Shown here piece after piece: positions 1 to 8,289 of a DNA stretch of 62,617 bases. Position numbers and translations under genes: made by a program. Below the pieces are notes generated by a model, which searched no databases, was not told the DNA's origin, and saw only the letters and a program-made list of their open reading frames with translations. The stretch's first letter is position 1; every line of letters begins with the position of its first letter. The stretch is from Nostoc sp. CHAB 5824 (lineage in GTDB: Bacteria; Cyanobacteriota; Cyanobacteriia; Cyanobacteriales; Nostocaceae): the NCBI RefSeq assembly GCF_020829665.1, contig NZ_JAIVFT010000028.1:1-62617 (forward strand), written 5' to 3'.

Positions 1-209
1 CAATGGCGTTCAACTTGAACGGTTTCAACTTCAACCAATCAATCATTGATTCAAGCGGTCGCGTCATCAGCACTTGGGCAGATGTAATCAACCGGGCTAA
101 CTTGGGTATGGAAGTAATGCACGAGCGTAACGCTCACAACTTCCCCTTAGATTTGGCAGCAGGTGATGTTGCTCCTGTGGCAATGAGCGCTCCTGCTATC
201 AACGGTTAA
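1..209 (+). CDS. psbA: Photosystem II reaction-centre protein D1, C-terminal fragment
   Basis: This is the last 68 or so codons of D1; the gene runs off the left edge of the window (codons in frame from base 3, TAA at 207-209). The fragment contains the lumenal C-terminus that binds the Mn4CaO5 cluster: the His-Glu pair in MHERNAH (H332, E333 and H337 in standard numbering) and NFPLDLA (D342, A344). The residues after DLA (AGDVAPVAMSAPAING) are the extension that the CtpA protease removes in the D1 family. The sequence is near-invariant in cyanobacteria, so the identification is secure. Which psbA paralogue (D1:1 or D1:2) cannot be told without the N-terminal half. A strong hairpin terminator follows. 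Confidence 0.97.
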   Translation, partial: MAFNLNGFNFNQSIIDSSGRVISTWADVINRANLGMEVMHERNAHNFPLDLAAGDVAPVAMSAPAING

Positions 210-229
210 TTCTGAAGTTTAGCTAAATT

Positions 230-262
230 AAAAAGCGCTCTCCCAATGGGAGGGCGCTTTTT
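230..262 (+). terminator. Rho-independent terminator of psbA
   Basis: Inverted repeat with arms AAAAAGCGC-TCTCCC and GGGAGG-GCGCTTTTT around an AAT loop, 20 bases after the psbA stop and ending in a T run. The A run on the 5' side would also let it work in reverse. Confidence 0.9.
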
Positions 263-285
263 AGTATTAACGATAATAGTGTTTA

Positions 286-406
286 GGGACTTCCAGAAAA
301 TAAATTATCCAATTTACTCAGATCATATTTTTCTTTCTCCTCCTGCCCCCTGCTCCCTGCCTCCCTGCCTACACCACGATAGGATATTTTTTTAGTTGGA
401 AGTCCC
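286..406. mobile_element. MITE-like element, terminal inverted repeat GGGACTTCC
   Basis: A 121-bp non-coding element starts with GGGACTTCCA and ends with TGGAAGTCCC. The inner parts of the termini also pair imperfectly over about 25 bp. The trinucleotide TTA lies on both sides (283-285 and 407-409), as expected for target duplication at TA. A lone copy of the same terminus (TTGGAAGTCCCTTAA) is at 50470-50484. The interior is pyrimidine-rich (CTCCCTGC repeats) and codes for nothing. Confidence 0.6.
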
Positions 407-426
407 TTAATTCTGGCAGCGCATAC

Positions 427-1107
427 TCAACTGAGAATGCGGTAGTTTAAAAACAACTGACTTCCAACCTGACGAGTTTCGACGAGTTGGAGATGAGGAG
501 CAGCTTGGGGAAGAAAACCCTCTCCCTCCACTGGGCTAGGGGCGTGCTTTCCTCCATAAATGATGGGCCAAATTGTTAACCACCAATCGTCAATTCGCCC
601 TGCCTTTAGTAAAGCAGCTGTTAAAGCGCCGCCTCCCAAAACAATGACTTTGTGAATATCCCGCTCTCCCATTAAGCTGTAGGCTCGATCCCAGTCTAAG
701 TCTGTCTCTCCCAAATCGATTAATTCAGCTAGCTTTTGCAAGCTTGTTGCATCAGAATTACGCTTTAAACCAGTCCGTGTTGTAAATATCCATCGCTCAA
801 TATCCTGGCTTAAAAAAGGCAAGTCCAACGATAGGTCTAGGGAACCTGAGACAACGCAGGTAATAGGCTGGGGAGACTGACCTCGAACCTTACGTGCTGC
901 CAAAAGTTCGGGATTACGAATTGTATAGGTTCCTCCCTCAGCCCTAATCGTCCCTGCTCCTACCAAGACTAAATCGGCAAGGGAAGCTTGATACTCTAGG
1001 TGTGCTTGATCAACTGGATCGGAATCACGAGGCGCTTTAGGATCTACGGCACTAATTTTTCCATCGGCCGTCATCGCAAGAACCACAGTTGTTTGGATAG
1101 CTGACAT
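427..1107 (-). CDS. RibD C-terminal-domain (dihydrofolate-reductase-fold) reductase
   Basis: A 226-residue protein that is essentially one RibD_C domain. It has the N-terminal strand TTVVLAMTADGKIS, the VLVGAGTIRAEGGTY segment, and the VIVLGGGALTAALLKAGRIDDWWLTIWPIIYGG stretch that forms the NADPH-binding and dimer face in this family. Members reduce the ribosylamino group of the pyrimidine intermediate in riboflavin synthesis, or act as stand-alone reductases of unknown substrate. There is no N-terminal deaminase domain, so it is not a complete bifunctional RibD. It stands alone, convergent with psbA, with a MITE in between. Family assignment is firm; the substrate is not. Confidence 0.85.
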   Translation of the reverse strand: MSAIQTTVVLAMTADGKISAVDPKAPRDSDPVDQAHLEYQASLADLVLVGAGTIRAEGGTYTIRNPELLAARKVRGQSPQPITCVVSGSLDLSLDLPFLSQDIERWIFTTRTGLKRNSDATSLQKLAELIDLGETDLDWDRAYSLMGERDIHKVIVLGGGALTAALLKAGRIDDWWLTIWPIIYGGKHAPSPVEGEGFLPQAAPHLQLVETRQVGSQLFLNYRILS

Positions 1108-1249
1108 GATTACATTCTGACGGTTCTTTATAATTTTACCTTTTTGAATTCTTTGCCATGAATAGTTGTTATATTGTGCTTTAACCCTCTTCTGTCACTC
1201 TCCGAAAACATTTGCCATTTTTGAATTCTAGAGCTTTTGTATAGCAAGT

Positions 1250-1278
1250 GATGTCTACGACGGGCTACGCCTACGCGC
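1250..1278 (+). repeat. Dispersed 29-bp repeat (family H)
   Basis: Copy of a short dispersed repeat with core TCTACGACGGGCTACGCCTA. Other copies in this window are at 6217-6246 (reverse), 13252-13280, 13445-13472 (reverse), 25745-25773 (divergent) and 59348-59378, the last one inside a coding sequence. Confidence 0.85.
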
Positions 1279-1382
1279 GATTCTTTTCTAAGAACAAATA
1301 CAAGAGCGATTTTTTTCTAATAGTATAGCTTGTATTGATTGCCTCATGAGGCTTCTAGCGATCGCTCTCCCGGAGAGTGACA

Positions 1383-1694
1383 GAAGAGGGATATTTCGCT
1401 ACGACTTTAGGCACTCTTAGATCCCCCCCTAACCCCCCTTAAAAAAGGGGGAACCGAGTCAAAGTCCCTCAATTTATCGGGGAGCCACTGCGGTCTTCTC
1501 CCTTGGTGCTAGCCTCTCACATTGGGAGAAGGGGAGACGCCCGCCGTAGGATGCCCGAACGCAACAGCGTCTCCTAAAGGAGAAGGGCTGTAGGGCGAAC
1601 GAGCGTCTGGGGTCTCCCCAAGTGAAGCAAGTGGCGTGGATTTAGAGGGATCTAAAACTTTTGATACCGACAACAGGACTTTTCAAACATCCTC
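1383..1694. mobile_element. Degenerate inverted-repeat element with C-rich core
   Basis: The right end (1678-1694) carries ACTTTTCAAACATCCTC, matching the terminus of the element at 58512-58674. The left inner part (ATTTCGCT...ACTTTAGGCACT, then TTAGATCCCCCC, about 1392-1430) matches the element that begins at 43204. The left terminus has lost the TGTTTGAAAAGT segment. The interior holds the dispersed C-rich core (TAACCCCCCTTAAAAAAGGG) and more G/C-rich repeat text, with no credible reading frame. Confidence 0.5.
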
Positions 1695-1775
1695 TTACCA
1701 ATGAAACCTAGTATTAATTAAAACGCTGACAGTGGGCTAATAGTTTTTATCAATATAAGCACTCAAAAATACTAG

Positions 1776-1995
1776 TTAGCTTACCATCTCTTCAGCCGAA
1801 CGAGTAGAAATCAAATTGAGCAACCCTTGTAACTGTTGCCCTACGGAATAGCGTTGCTGCTGCAACAAGATAATGCCAGCATCAATTCTTTCTGTGGCTA
1901 AAAACTCGTTATGCAAGCAGCAGAAGTCTCTTCGGTTTCAGCGTGCCAATGTCGGTAATAGTTTGCATAGCTTGTTTACTAAATTTTGCTCCCAT
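1776..1995 (-). pseudogene. Remnant of a DUF433 antitoxin / DUF5615 toxin pair
   Basis: On the minus strand an ATG at 1995-1993 opens MGAKFSKQAMQTITDIGTL; ITDIGTL is the usual opening of cyanobacterial DUF433 antitoxins. This frame stops after about 30 codons. In another frame the sequence continues as RRDFCCLHNEFLATERIDAG and then a QQQRYSVGQQLQGLLNLIST-type tail ending SAEEMVS at a TAA (1778-1776), which resembles the C-terminus of the PIN-like DUF5615 toxin. So an internal deletion seems to have joined the start of the antitoxin to the end of the toxin. It is not functional. An intact pair of the same two families lies at 61590-62283. The identification rests on short motifs read by eye. 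Confidence 0.55.
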
Positions 1996-2226
1996 AAGCA
2001 ACTGAGCAATTTAAAACTTTTTTCTAATCTAGAAATATAAATGTCCAGTTATTTATTTAGCTGCTCACAGCAAAATAAAACATTACATTTATCCTTAATA
2101 ATTAGGAGTCTAGCATTAATCCCAGAATACCAAACATCCTGCCTAGATGGGAGACGATAGACTTTTTATAAGAGTAATTTTTGCAAAAACTCGAATTTCC
2201 CAACGTTTCAAAGCAGGTATGGGGCA

Positions 2227-4146
2227 ATGGTGCGATTAAAACTGTGGCAGTGGGTAGTCTTAGCAATCCCGATCGCGTTTATCATCATTTTCTTACTGGT
2301 ATCCGCCGGTTCGCAAATTCATGCGTGGGGCATTAATTGGATCTGGGGTGTGTTCACCATTTTATTTGTGGGTTGGCGTTGGCTATTGGTCAAATGGACT
2401 CAACCTGCTGTTAACCAGGTGGAAGCTGTATTAGCCCAAGTCCAAGAAGAACTGGAATCGACGGCAGAAGATACAGTAGGGTCACCAGTCGGAAGTGATG
2501 TCACAAAGCTTGCAGAAACCGCGCTTCAAGAGATTCTGCAAGCAGCACAAAGCGATCGCCCGATTTGGGAAGACTGGCCAACTTTTTGGACGCGATGCCA
2601 GGATTTGGTTGTGGCGATCGCTCATATCTACAATCCTGAAGTTCAATATCCTTTGCTGAACATTTACGTCCCTCAAGCTTATGGACTGATTCGGGGAACG
2701 GTGGATGATATGGATCAGTGGATGCAAAAGTTATCCCCTGTCCTCAATCAAGTGACGGTTGGACAAGCATACCAAGGATACGAAGTCTATCGGAAGTTGG
2801 AGCCATCGGCTCGGAAATTCTGGAAAGCTTGGAACTGGGCACAGTGGGTTTTAAATCCGGTGGCGGCGGTGGCAAAACAAGCCAGCCAGGGTTCTAGTAA
2901 CCAAGCAACTCAGCAATTGTTGGGGAATTTGAGCCAGTTATTCCGGGAAGCTGCCCTCAGGAACTTATGCCGCCAGGCGATCGCTCTTTACGGACATAGC
3001 ACATTACCAGTTTCAGCAACCGTAGTTTCTACACCGACTCTACCCAAGGCAAAAACCCAAACACTGCGAGAAATCCTGACTCAAGCTGAACCAGCCGAGG
3101 CGGTTCAGCTAAAGCCCGTGAATATTCTGTTGGTGGGGCGCACGGGATCGGGAAAAAGTAGCCTGATTAACACGCTATTTCAGGCGGATCTCGCAGCCGT
3201 GGATGTTTTACCCAGTACTGATCGCATTCAAAATTATCAATGGCAGACTCAAAGTGGAGAAACCCTGACGCTTTGGGATACACCTGGTTATGAACAAGTC
3301 AACCGTGCCGAACTCCGAAATCTGGTGCTTGATTATGCCATCAATGCAGATTTGCTGCTATTAGCTACCCCTGCTCTCGATCCTGCGCTGCAAATGGATG
3401 TAGACTTTCTGGAAGACATCAAAGCAGAAGTTGCAGATTTACCTGCAATCGCGATCGTTACTCAAGTAGATCGTCTGCGTCCCATTCGTGAATGGCAACC
3501 ACCTTATGATTGGGAATGGGGCGATCGCCCAAAAGAAATTGCCATTCGCGAAGCCACCGAGTATCGCGCCAAACTGCTGGGAAACTTCTGTAATCTAGTT
3601 CTACCCGTGGTTACAGGTGACAGCAAAACAAGTCGAGTTGCTTGGGGAGTAGAGGCGCTATCGTTGGGATTAGTAGATGCGATCGCGCCTACCAAGCAAC
3701 TCCGTCTCGCCCGCTTTTTGCGTAACCTAGAAGCCCGCACCATCGCCGCTGCCAAAATCATCGACCACTATACTTTCCAAATGGCGACAACACAGGGACT
3801 AACGGCATTGCTCAAAAGTCCCGTTCTCCAGTTTGTTTCTACGTTTTCAACCGGATCTCCAGCCCTAGCATATATGCTGGCAGAGCAAATTCCCGTGGAA
3901 CAGTTGCCGATTGTGATTGGCAAACTTCAAATGGGATATGAGCTTTTCTCGCTCTTGAATACAGGTAACTCTAACCCGCTCAACTTTGAATTGCTATCCC
4001 TTTGGCCACTACTGCGGGAAAACTCCGCTTCACCCGATCGCAACGCCTGGGCATTTGGTCACGCCTTAGTGGAATACTGGACTCAAAATCTAACGGTCGA
4101 ACAACTCCGGCAGCGATTTGAGTATTATCTGTCGATTGCCAAATAA
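2227..4146 (+). CDS. Membrane-associated GTPase family protein
   Basis: A 639-residue protein with two hydrophobic segments at the N-terminus (about residues 8-28 and 33-53), a helical middle part, and a TRAFAC-type G domain. The motifs are G1 GRTGSGKSS (304-312), G3 WDTPG (350-354) and G4 TQVD (412-415). The last 130 residues are helical with hydrophobic stretches (TTQGLTALLKSPVLQF, GSPALAYMLAEQIPVEQLP). The layout resembles the 50S-ribosome-binding/HSR1-related membrane GTPases of unknown role found in many cyanobacteria. It is probably anchored in the plasma or thylakoid membrane with the G domain in the cytoplasm. It stands alone between two long non-coding stretches. The GTPase call is firm; the process it serves is unknown. 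Confidence 0.85.
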   Translation: MVRLKLWQWVVLAIPIAFIIIFLLVSAGSQIHAWGINWIWGVFTILFVGWRWLLVKWTQPAVNQVEAVLAQVQEELESTAEDTVGSPVGSDVTKLAETALQEILQAAQSDRPIWEDWPTFWTRCQDLVVAIAHIYNPEVQYPLLNIYVPQAYGLIRGTVDDMDQWMQKLSPVLNQVTVGQAYQGYEVYRKLEPSARKFWKAWNWAQWVLNPVAAVAKQASQGSSNQATQQLLGNLSQLFREAALRNLCRQAIALYGHSTLPVSATVVSTPTLPKAKTQTLREILTQAEPAEAVQLKPVNILLVGRTGSGKSSLINTLFQADLAAVDVLPSTDRIQNYQWQTQSGETLTLWDTPGYEQVNRAELRNLVLDYAINADLLLLATPALDPALQMDVDFLEDIKAEVADLPAIAIVTQVDRLRPIREWQPPYDWEWGDRPKEIAIREATEYRAKLLGNFCNLVLPVVTGDSKTSRVAWGVEALSLGLVDAIAPTKQLRLARFLRNLEARTIAAAKIIDHYTFQMATTQGLTALLKSPVLQFVSTFSTGSPALAYMLAEQIPVEQLPIVIGKLQMGYELFSLLNTGNSNPLNFELLSLWPLLRENSASPDRNAWAFGHALVEYWTQNLTVEQLRQRFEYYLSIAK

Positions 4147-4548
4147 GCTGTCGCGCATTTAACTTGCACATCTTTTCGTGTTGGCTGTTGACAGTTGACA
4201 GTTGACAGTTAACCGTTAGCGGTCAACGAACTTAGAAAGTGACTGTGTAATTTAAAAGCGTAATAGCTTAATTTGTCTGCATTGAGGAATTAATGTCCAT
4301 AAGCAACCTCTACAACGGACCATGCCTACGCATCTTTCATTCTCACAAGTTGAATTAGCTCTTGCAACATATTTACGAAGTATTTTTGAGGAAATACTAA
4401 GTATTTATACCAAAAAAAGAAAAAATGTGGTAATGGGTCGTACTCTTAATATCAAAGTTAAGATTACGATTAAGAGGTAGCTGTCTGCTGAAACCTACCC
4501 GCTTTATCTAAGTTTTTACAGAGACATCCCTTTTGTTCGGAGTTATTT
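4147..4548. other. Intergenic stretch with a TGACAGT heptamer run
   Basis: About 400 bases without a gene. Near the left end (4187-4211) is a short tandem run of TTGACAG/TGACAGT heptamers, a class common in Nostoc. The rest is AT-rich. A purine-rich GGAG about 10 bases before the ATG at 4549 is the likely ribosome binding site of the next gene. Confidence 0.5.
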
Positions 4549-6222
4549 ATGAAAAATATATTACAAACCTCTATCTCTCAAGAACGGAATTCACATCAAA
4601 GCTATAACATTTCGTCTTACAATCGGCTGCTTTCGGTTGTGAAGGATTTGGCTTGTGTGCGGACTATTGAGGAAATTATTGAGATTGTGCGTTTGGCAGC
4701 TCGCGATCTCACGAATGCAGATGGAGTAACTTTTGTACTGCGGGATGGTGAATGTTGTCACTATGTTGATGAAAACGCCATCGGGCCACTTTGGAAAGGT
4801 ATGCGTTTTCCGCTCAAGTCTTGCATCTCCGGTTGGGCAATGCTTAATAGACAAGCAGCCGTGATTGAGGACATTTACCAAGATGCTCGAATTCCGATTG
4901 ATGCATATAAAGTGACTTTTGTCAAAAGTCTAGTGATGGTTCCCATACGGGTTTCCGATCCACTGGGTGCGATCGGAGCCTACTGGAGTACAAAACACCG
5001 AGCCACGCCCGAAGAGATAGAACTGCTTGAGATTTTGACCGATACTACAGCAGTTGCGATCGCGAACGTTCAGCTTTTTCAAAAACTTACGAACCAAAAC
5101 GCGCTTAAAGACAAATTTATTGCGATGTTAGCTCACGAGCTGAGGAATCCCGTTGCCCCGATCTCGAACGGAGTTCAGCTTCTTAAGTTGAAGCTGGGCG
5201 AGACTGGCTCAGTCGGAGAAACAGTTTTAATGATGCAACACCAGATTAAGCACCTCTCGAAATTGATCGATGATTTACTTGACGTATCGTCCATCACCTA
5301 CGGGAAGATTTCATTAAACATTGAGAAGGTAAATCTAGTGGAATTGGTTCGCCAGAGTCTTAATAACCATGCACAAGCAATAAAGAAATCGAACCTTACC
5401 GTAGTAGAAAACCTGCCAAACAAGCCTCTGTGGGCTTATGTTGACCCGACCCGTTTTTTCCAAGTTTTTGGGAACCTTCTTGATAACGCCTTAAAGTTTT
5501 CAAAGCCAGATGGGACGATTTGGGTGGATCTCTCATTTATTCCCGGTGAGAATGGCTTAGGTAATGTAGGGGTCTTATCTGTAAGAGATTCAGGCATAGG
5601 GATAGACCCGACAATTTTACCAGAACTCTTTGAGCCGTTTACCCAGGCTGATCGCAGTTTAGACCGTTCGAGGGGCGGGTTAGGTTTGGGACTCTCGGTA
5701 GTTAAAAGTCTTGTCGAACTTCATGGTGGTAATGTTGAAGCCTCAAGTAGAGGGATCAATCTGGGAGCAGAATTCAAAGTCACTCTCCCTATGTGCGAAG
5801 AGATTACAACCTTGGACAACGACTTGGAGATTACAGAGGCGGCTAAAAAATCGTTGAAGATTTTAGTCATTGAAGATAACGAAGATTCAGCCGTAACATT
5901 AAAAGCAGTGCTTGAGTACTTCGGGCATGAAGTTTCCATTGCCAAGAATGGAATTTCAGGGGTAGAAACTGCAAGAGAGTTTGAGCCTCATGTGATTATT
6001 TGTGACATCGGACTTCCTAAAATGGATGGATTCGCCGTTGCACGAGAACTGAGTAAAGACCCCAAATTTACTCGCTCAATTCTGATTGCGCTCACCGGTT
6101 ACGGTGGCCAGATGGATAAGGAGCTTGCGCTTAAATCTGGTTTTAAATGCCACTTGACAAAGCCTGTGGACTTTGAAATACTTACGGCAGAAATTGATCA
6201 ATACTTTCTTGTGAGTGCGTAA
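4549..6222 (+). CDS. Hybrid sensor histidine kinase (GAF-HisKA-HATPase-REC)
   Basis: A 557-residue soluble hybrid kinase. It has an N-terminal GAF domain (about 25-170), HisKA with the H-box AMLAHELRNPVAPIS (phospho-acceptor His196), and HATPase_c with N-box NLLDNALKFSKPDG, G1 DSGIGID and G2 GGLGLGLSVVKSLVELHGG. A C-terminal receiver follows from about 435, with acidic pocket EDNEDS and phospho-acceptor Asp486 in CDIGLPKMDG. No transmembrane segment is visible, so it senses a cytoplasmic signal; the GAF domain lacks an obvious bilin-attachment Cys-His motif. No output regulator lies next to it. The last codons and the TAA lie inside a copy of dispersed repeat H. GGAG before the ATG supports the start. 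Confidence 0.93.
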   Translation: MKNILQTSISQERNSHQSYNISSYNRLLSVVKDLACVRTIEEIIEIVRLAARDLTNADGVTFVLRDGECCHYVDENAIGPLWKGMRFPLKSCISGWAMLNRQAAVIEDIYQDARIPIDAYKVTFVKSLVMVPIRVSDPLGAIGAYWSTKHRATPEEIELLEILTDTTAVAIANVQLFQKLTNQNALKDKFIAMLAHELRNPVAPISNGVQLLKLKLGETGSVGETVLMMQHQIKHLSKLIDDLLDVSSITYGKISLNIEKVNLVELVRQSLNNHAQAIKKSNLTVVENLPNKPLWAYVDPTRFFQVFGNLLDNALKFSKPDGTIWVDLSFIPGENGLGNVGVLSVRDSGIGIDPTILPELFEPFTQADRSLDRSRGGLGLGLSVVKSLVELHGGNVEASSRGINLGAEFKVTLPMCEEITTLDNDLEITEAAKKSLKILVIEDNEDSAVTLKAVLEYFGHEVSIAKNGISGVETAREFEPHVIICDIGLPKMDGFAVARELSKDPKFTRSILIALTGYGGQMDKELALKSGFKCHLTKPVDFEILTAEIDQYFLVSA

Positions 6223-6246
6223 GCGTAGCCCGTTGTAGACATCGCT
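6217..6246 (-). repeat. Dispersed repeat H supplying a stop codon
   Basis: Reverse-orientation copy (GCGTAAGCGTAGCCCG...GACATCGCT). The TAA of the hybrid kinase gene (6220-6222) is within it. It fills nearly the whole 25-base gap to the convergent DUF29 gene. Confidence 0.85.
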
Positions 6247-6247
6247 T

Positions 6248-6706
6248 TTATCCCATTAAATCATCTGTCGCAGGCTCACCTGGATAAAAGCGATCGCTTA
6301 GAATTTCCTCAAAAGGATATAAACATTGCTGGGGAAAAGTCGAGAATGGCAGATTTGTTTCTCCCGATGCTAAATCCCTACCGTTTTGATATGATTCCTG
6401 AAGTGCTTCTTCAAGGTAAGGTTTTAGACTAGGATTCTCGCTCAACAACTTGAGAATTTCCCGTCGTTGTACTCTAATTGTTGCTAACCAGCTACGACTC
6501 CGTTGCTTTGGTTGATATTCCCATTTGAGCAAATGTCCAATTAATATACCAAGACGATTTCTCAATTCTTGGCGTTCCTTTCTTCCCAAAGATTCAATTT
6601 CCTCAATTAAATTAGGTAGGTCAAGCTGATTCCATTGGTGATGGCGCAGAAGGTTAGCCTGTTCTTGAGTCCAACTGTAGAAATCTGCTTCATACAAGTT
6701 TTGCAT
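6248..6706 (-). CDS. DUF29 family protein
   Basis: A 152-residue protein with the features of DUF29: the opening LYEADFYSWTQEQANLLR, the central LPNLIEEIESLGRKERQELRNRL helix, and LLKWEYQPKQRSRSW followed by a C-terminal helical bundle. DUF29 proteins are abundant in cyanobacteria, often in many copies per genome. Their function is unknown, though they are sometimes listed with toxin-antitoxin-like or mobile gene families. It is convergent with the hybrid kinase, separated only by a repeat. The family is confident; no role can be assigned. Confidence 0.88.
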   Translation of the reverse strand: MQNLYEADFYSWTQEQANLLRHHQWNQLDLPNLIEEIESLGRKERQELRNRLGILIGHLLKWEYQPKQRSRSWLATIRVQRREILKLLSENPSLKPYLEEALQESYQNGRDLASGETNLPFSTFPQQCLYPFEEILSDRFYPGEPATDDLMG

Positions 6707-6845
6707 CAGTTTCTTTGCCGTTTTTCAGGTTTGTAGTGTCTACATAATTTAAAAATTCATAATTCATAATTATGTTTCAGATAAAGATTTAAATTTTATT
6801 TGAAACAGGAATATTTGAATAATTATCAAGTACAAAGCCTTTTAA

Positions 6846-7961
6846 TTACGAATTGAAAGTCACCACACTGCGAATTGATTCACCTTTGTGCATCAGATCA
6901 AAAGCATGATTAATTTGCTCAATAGGCATCACATGGGTAATCAAATCATCAATATTTATCTTACCTTGCATATACCAATCAACAATTTTCGGCACATCTG
7001 TACGTCCTCTAGCACCACCGAATGCCGAACCTTTCCAAACGCGCCCAGTTACTAATTGAAAAGGACGAGTGCTGATTTCTTGTCCAGCACCAGCAACACC
7101 AATAATCACACTGACGCCCCAACCTTTATGGCAGCATTCTAATGCTTGACGCATAATTTTGACATTACCGATACATTCAAAACTGTAATCAGCACCGCCT
7201 TTTGTTAAATCAACCAGATAGGGAACTAAATCACCCTTTACTTCCTGGGGATTAACAAAGTGCGTCATGCCAAACTTTTCCGCTAAAACCCGTTTGTTGG
7301 GATTAATATCCACCCCGACAATCATATTCGCCCCTACCATCCGCGCCGCTTGGATGACATTTAAACCAATACCACCCAAGCCGAAAACCACAACATTTGC
7401 TCCCGGTTCCACCTTGGCAGTATTAATGACTGCACCAACACCAGTAGTCACACCACAGCCAATGTAACAAACCTTATCAAATGGGGCGTCTTCCCGAATT
7501 TTTGCCAGGGCGATTTCTGGCAGTACTGTATAGTTAGCAAAAGTGGATGTACCCATATAATGATGAATCATCTGTCCATCAATGCTAAAGCGACTAGTGC
7601 CATCGGGCATGACACCGCGTCCTTGAGTTAAGCGAATGGCTTGACAAAGATTAGTTTTGAAGCTCAAACAATATTCGCACTGACGACATTCAGGAGTGTA
7701 GAGGGGAATTACATGATCCCCTGGTTTGAGACTGGTGACACCAGCGCCTATTTCTACTACCACACCAGCACCTTCATGCCCCAAAATTGCCGGAAACAAA
7801 CCTTCGGGATCGTCACCAGATAGGGTAAAGGCGTCGGTATGACAAACCCCGCTGGCTTTCACCTCAACCAACACTTCGCCGGCTTGTGGCCCCGATAATT
7901 GAACGGTTTCAATCGCCAAAGGCTTACCTGCACTGTAAGCTACTGCTGCTTTAACTTTCAA
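6846..7961 (-). CDS. frmA: S-(hydroxymethyl)glutathione dehydrogenase / class III alcohol dehydrogenase
   Basis: Zinc-dependent medium-chain dehydrogenase of 371 residues, close to the class III length. It oxidises S-hydroxymethylglutathione, formed spontaneously from formaldehyde and glutathione, to S-formylglutathione using NAD+, and can also reduce S-nitrosoglutathione. Catalytic zinc ligands Cys40 and His62-Glu63 are present, with a third Cys in YIGCGVTTG. The structural zinc is held by Cys92, Cys95, Cys98 and Cys106 (ECRQCEYCLSFKTNLC). The Rossmann motif is GLGGIG. The hydrolase for the next step (fghA) is at 25762, about 18 kb away, so the two are not co-transcribed here. The gene symbol could equally be adhC or gfa-type. 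Confidence 0.95.
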   Translation of the reverse strand: MKVKAAVAYSAGKPLAIETVQLSGPQAGEVLVEVKASGVCHTDAFTLSGDDPEGLFPAILGHEGAGVVVEIGAGVTSLKPGDHVIPLYTPECRQCEYCLSFKTNLCQAIRLTQGRGVMPDGTSRFSIDGQMIHHYMGTSTFANYTVLPEIALAKIREDAPFDKVCYIGCGVTTGVGAVINTAKVEPGANVVVFGLGGIGLNVIQAARMVGANMIVGVDINPNKRVLAEKFGMTHFVNPQEVKGDLVPYLVDLTKGGADYSFECIGNVKIMRQALECCHKGWGVSVIIGVAGAGQEISTRPFQLVTGRVWKGSAFGGARGRTDVPKIVDWYMQGKINIDDLITHVMPIEQINHAFDLMHKGESIRSVVTFNS

Positions 7962-7981
7962 AGTCAGCCCTCCTATATAGT

Positions 7982-8002
7982 TTTGTCATTTGTCATTTGT
8001 CA
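7982..8002 (+). repeat. Heptamer run TTTGTCA x3
   Basis: Three perfect tandem copies of TTTGTCA just upstream of frmA, typical of the short tandemly repeated sequences of heterocystous cyanobacteria. The remaining bases up to 8289 are C/T-rich text and AT-rich DNA without a gene. Confidence 0.75.
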
Positions 8003-8289
8003 TTGCTTATTTCTCCCCCTGCCTCCCCTGCTCCTTTGCTTCTTCCCTAGTACCCAGTATCCAGTACCCTTTAGCCATTGAGGGTATGATACACTTTTGT
8101 ATCACTTCATCGTATTTACTAAGCACGATCGCCGCTATAACGATAAATATTATCTTTGTTAAAATATCATTCTCTAGGTAGATTAGTTAAAGGCGGCAAC
8201 AGCTGTTTTGGCAACGATGTAAACTTGATGTCAGCAGCGACCCCCAAATAATTTGTCCATCCCTCAATTAATACATTTTGTCACAGCTT

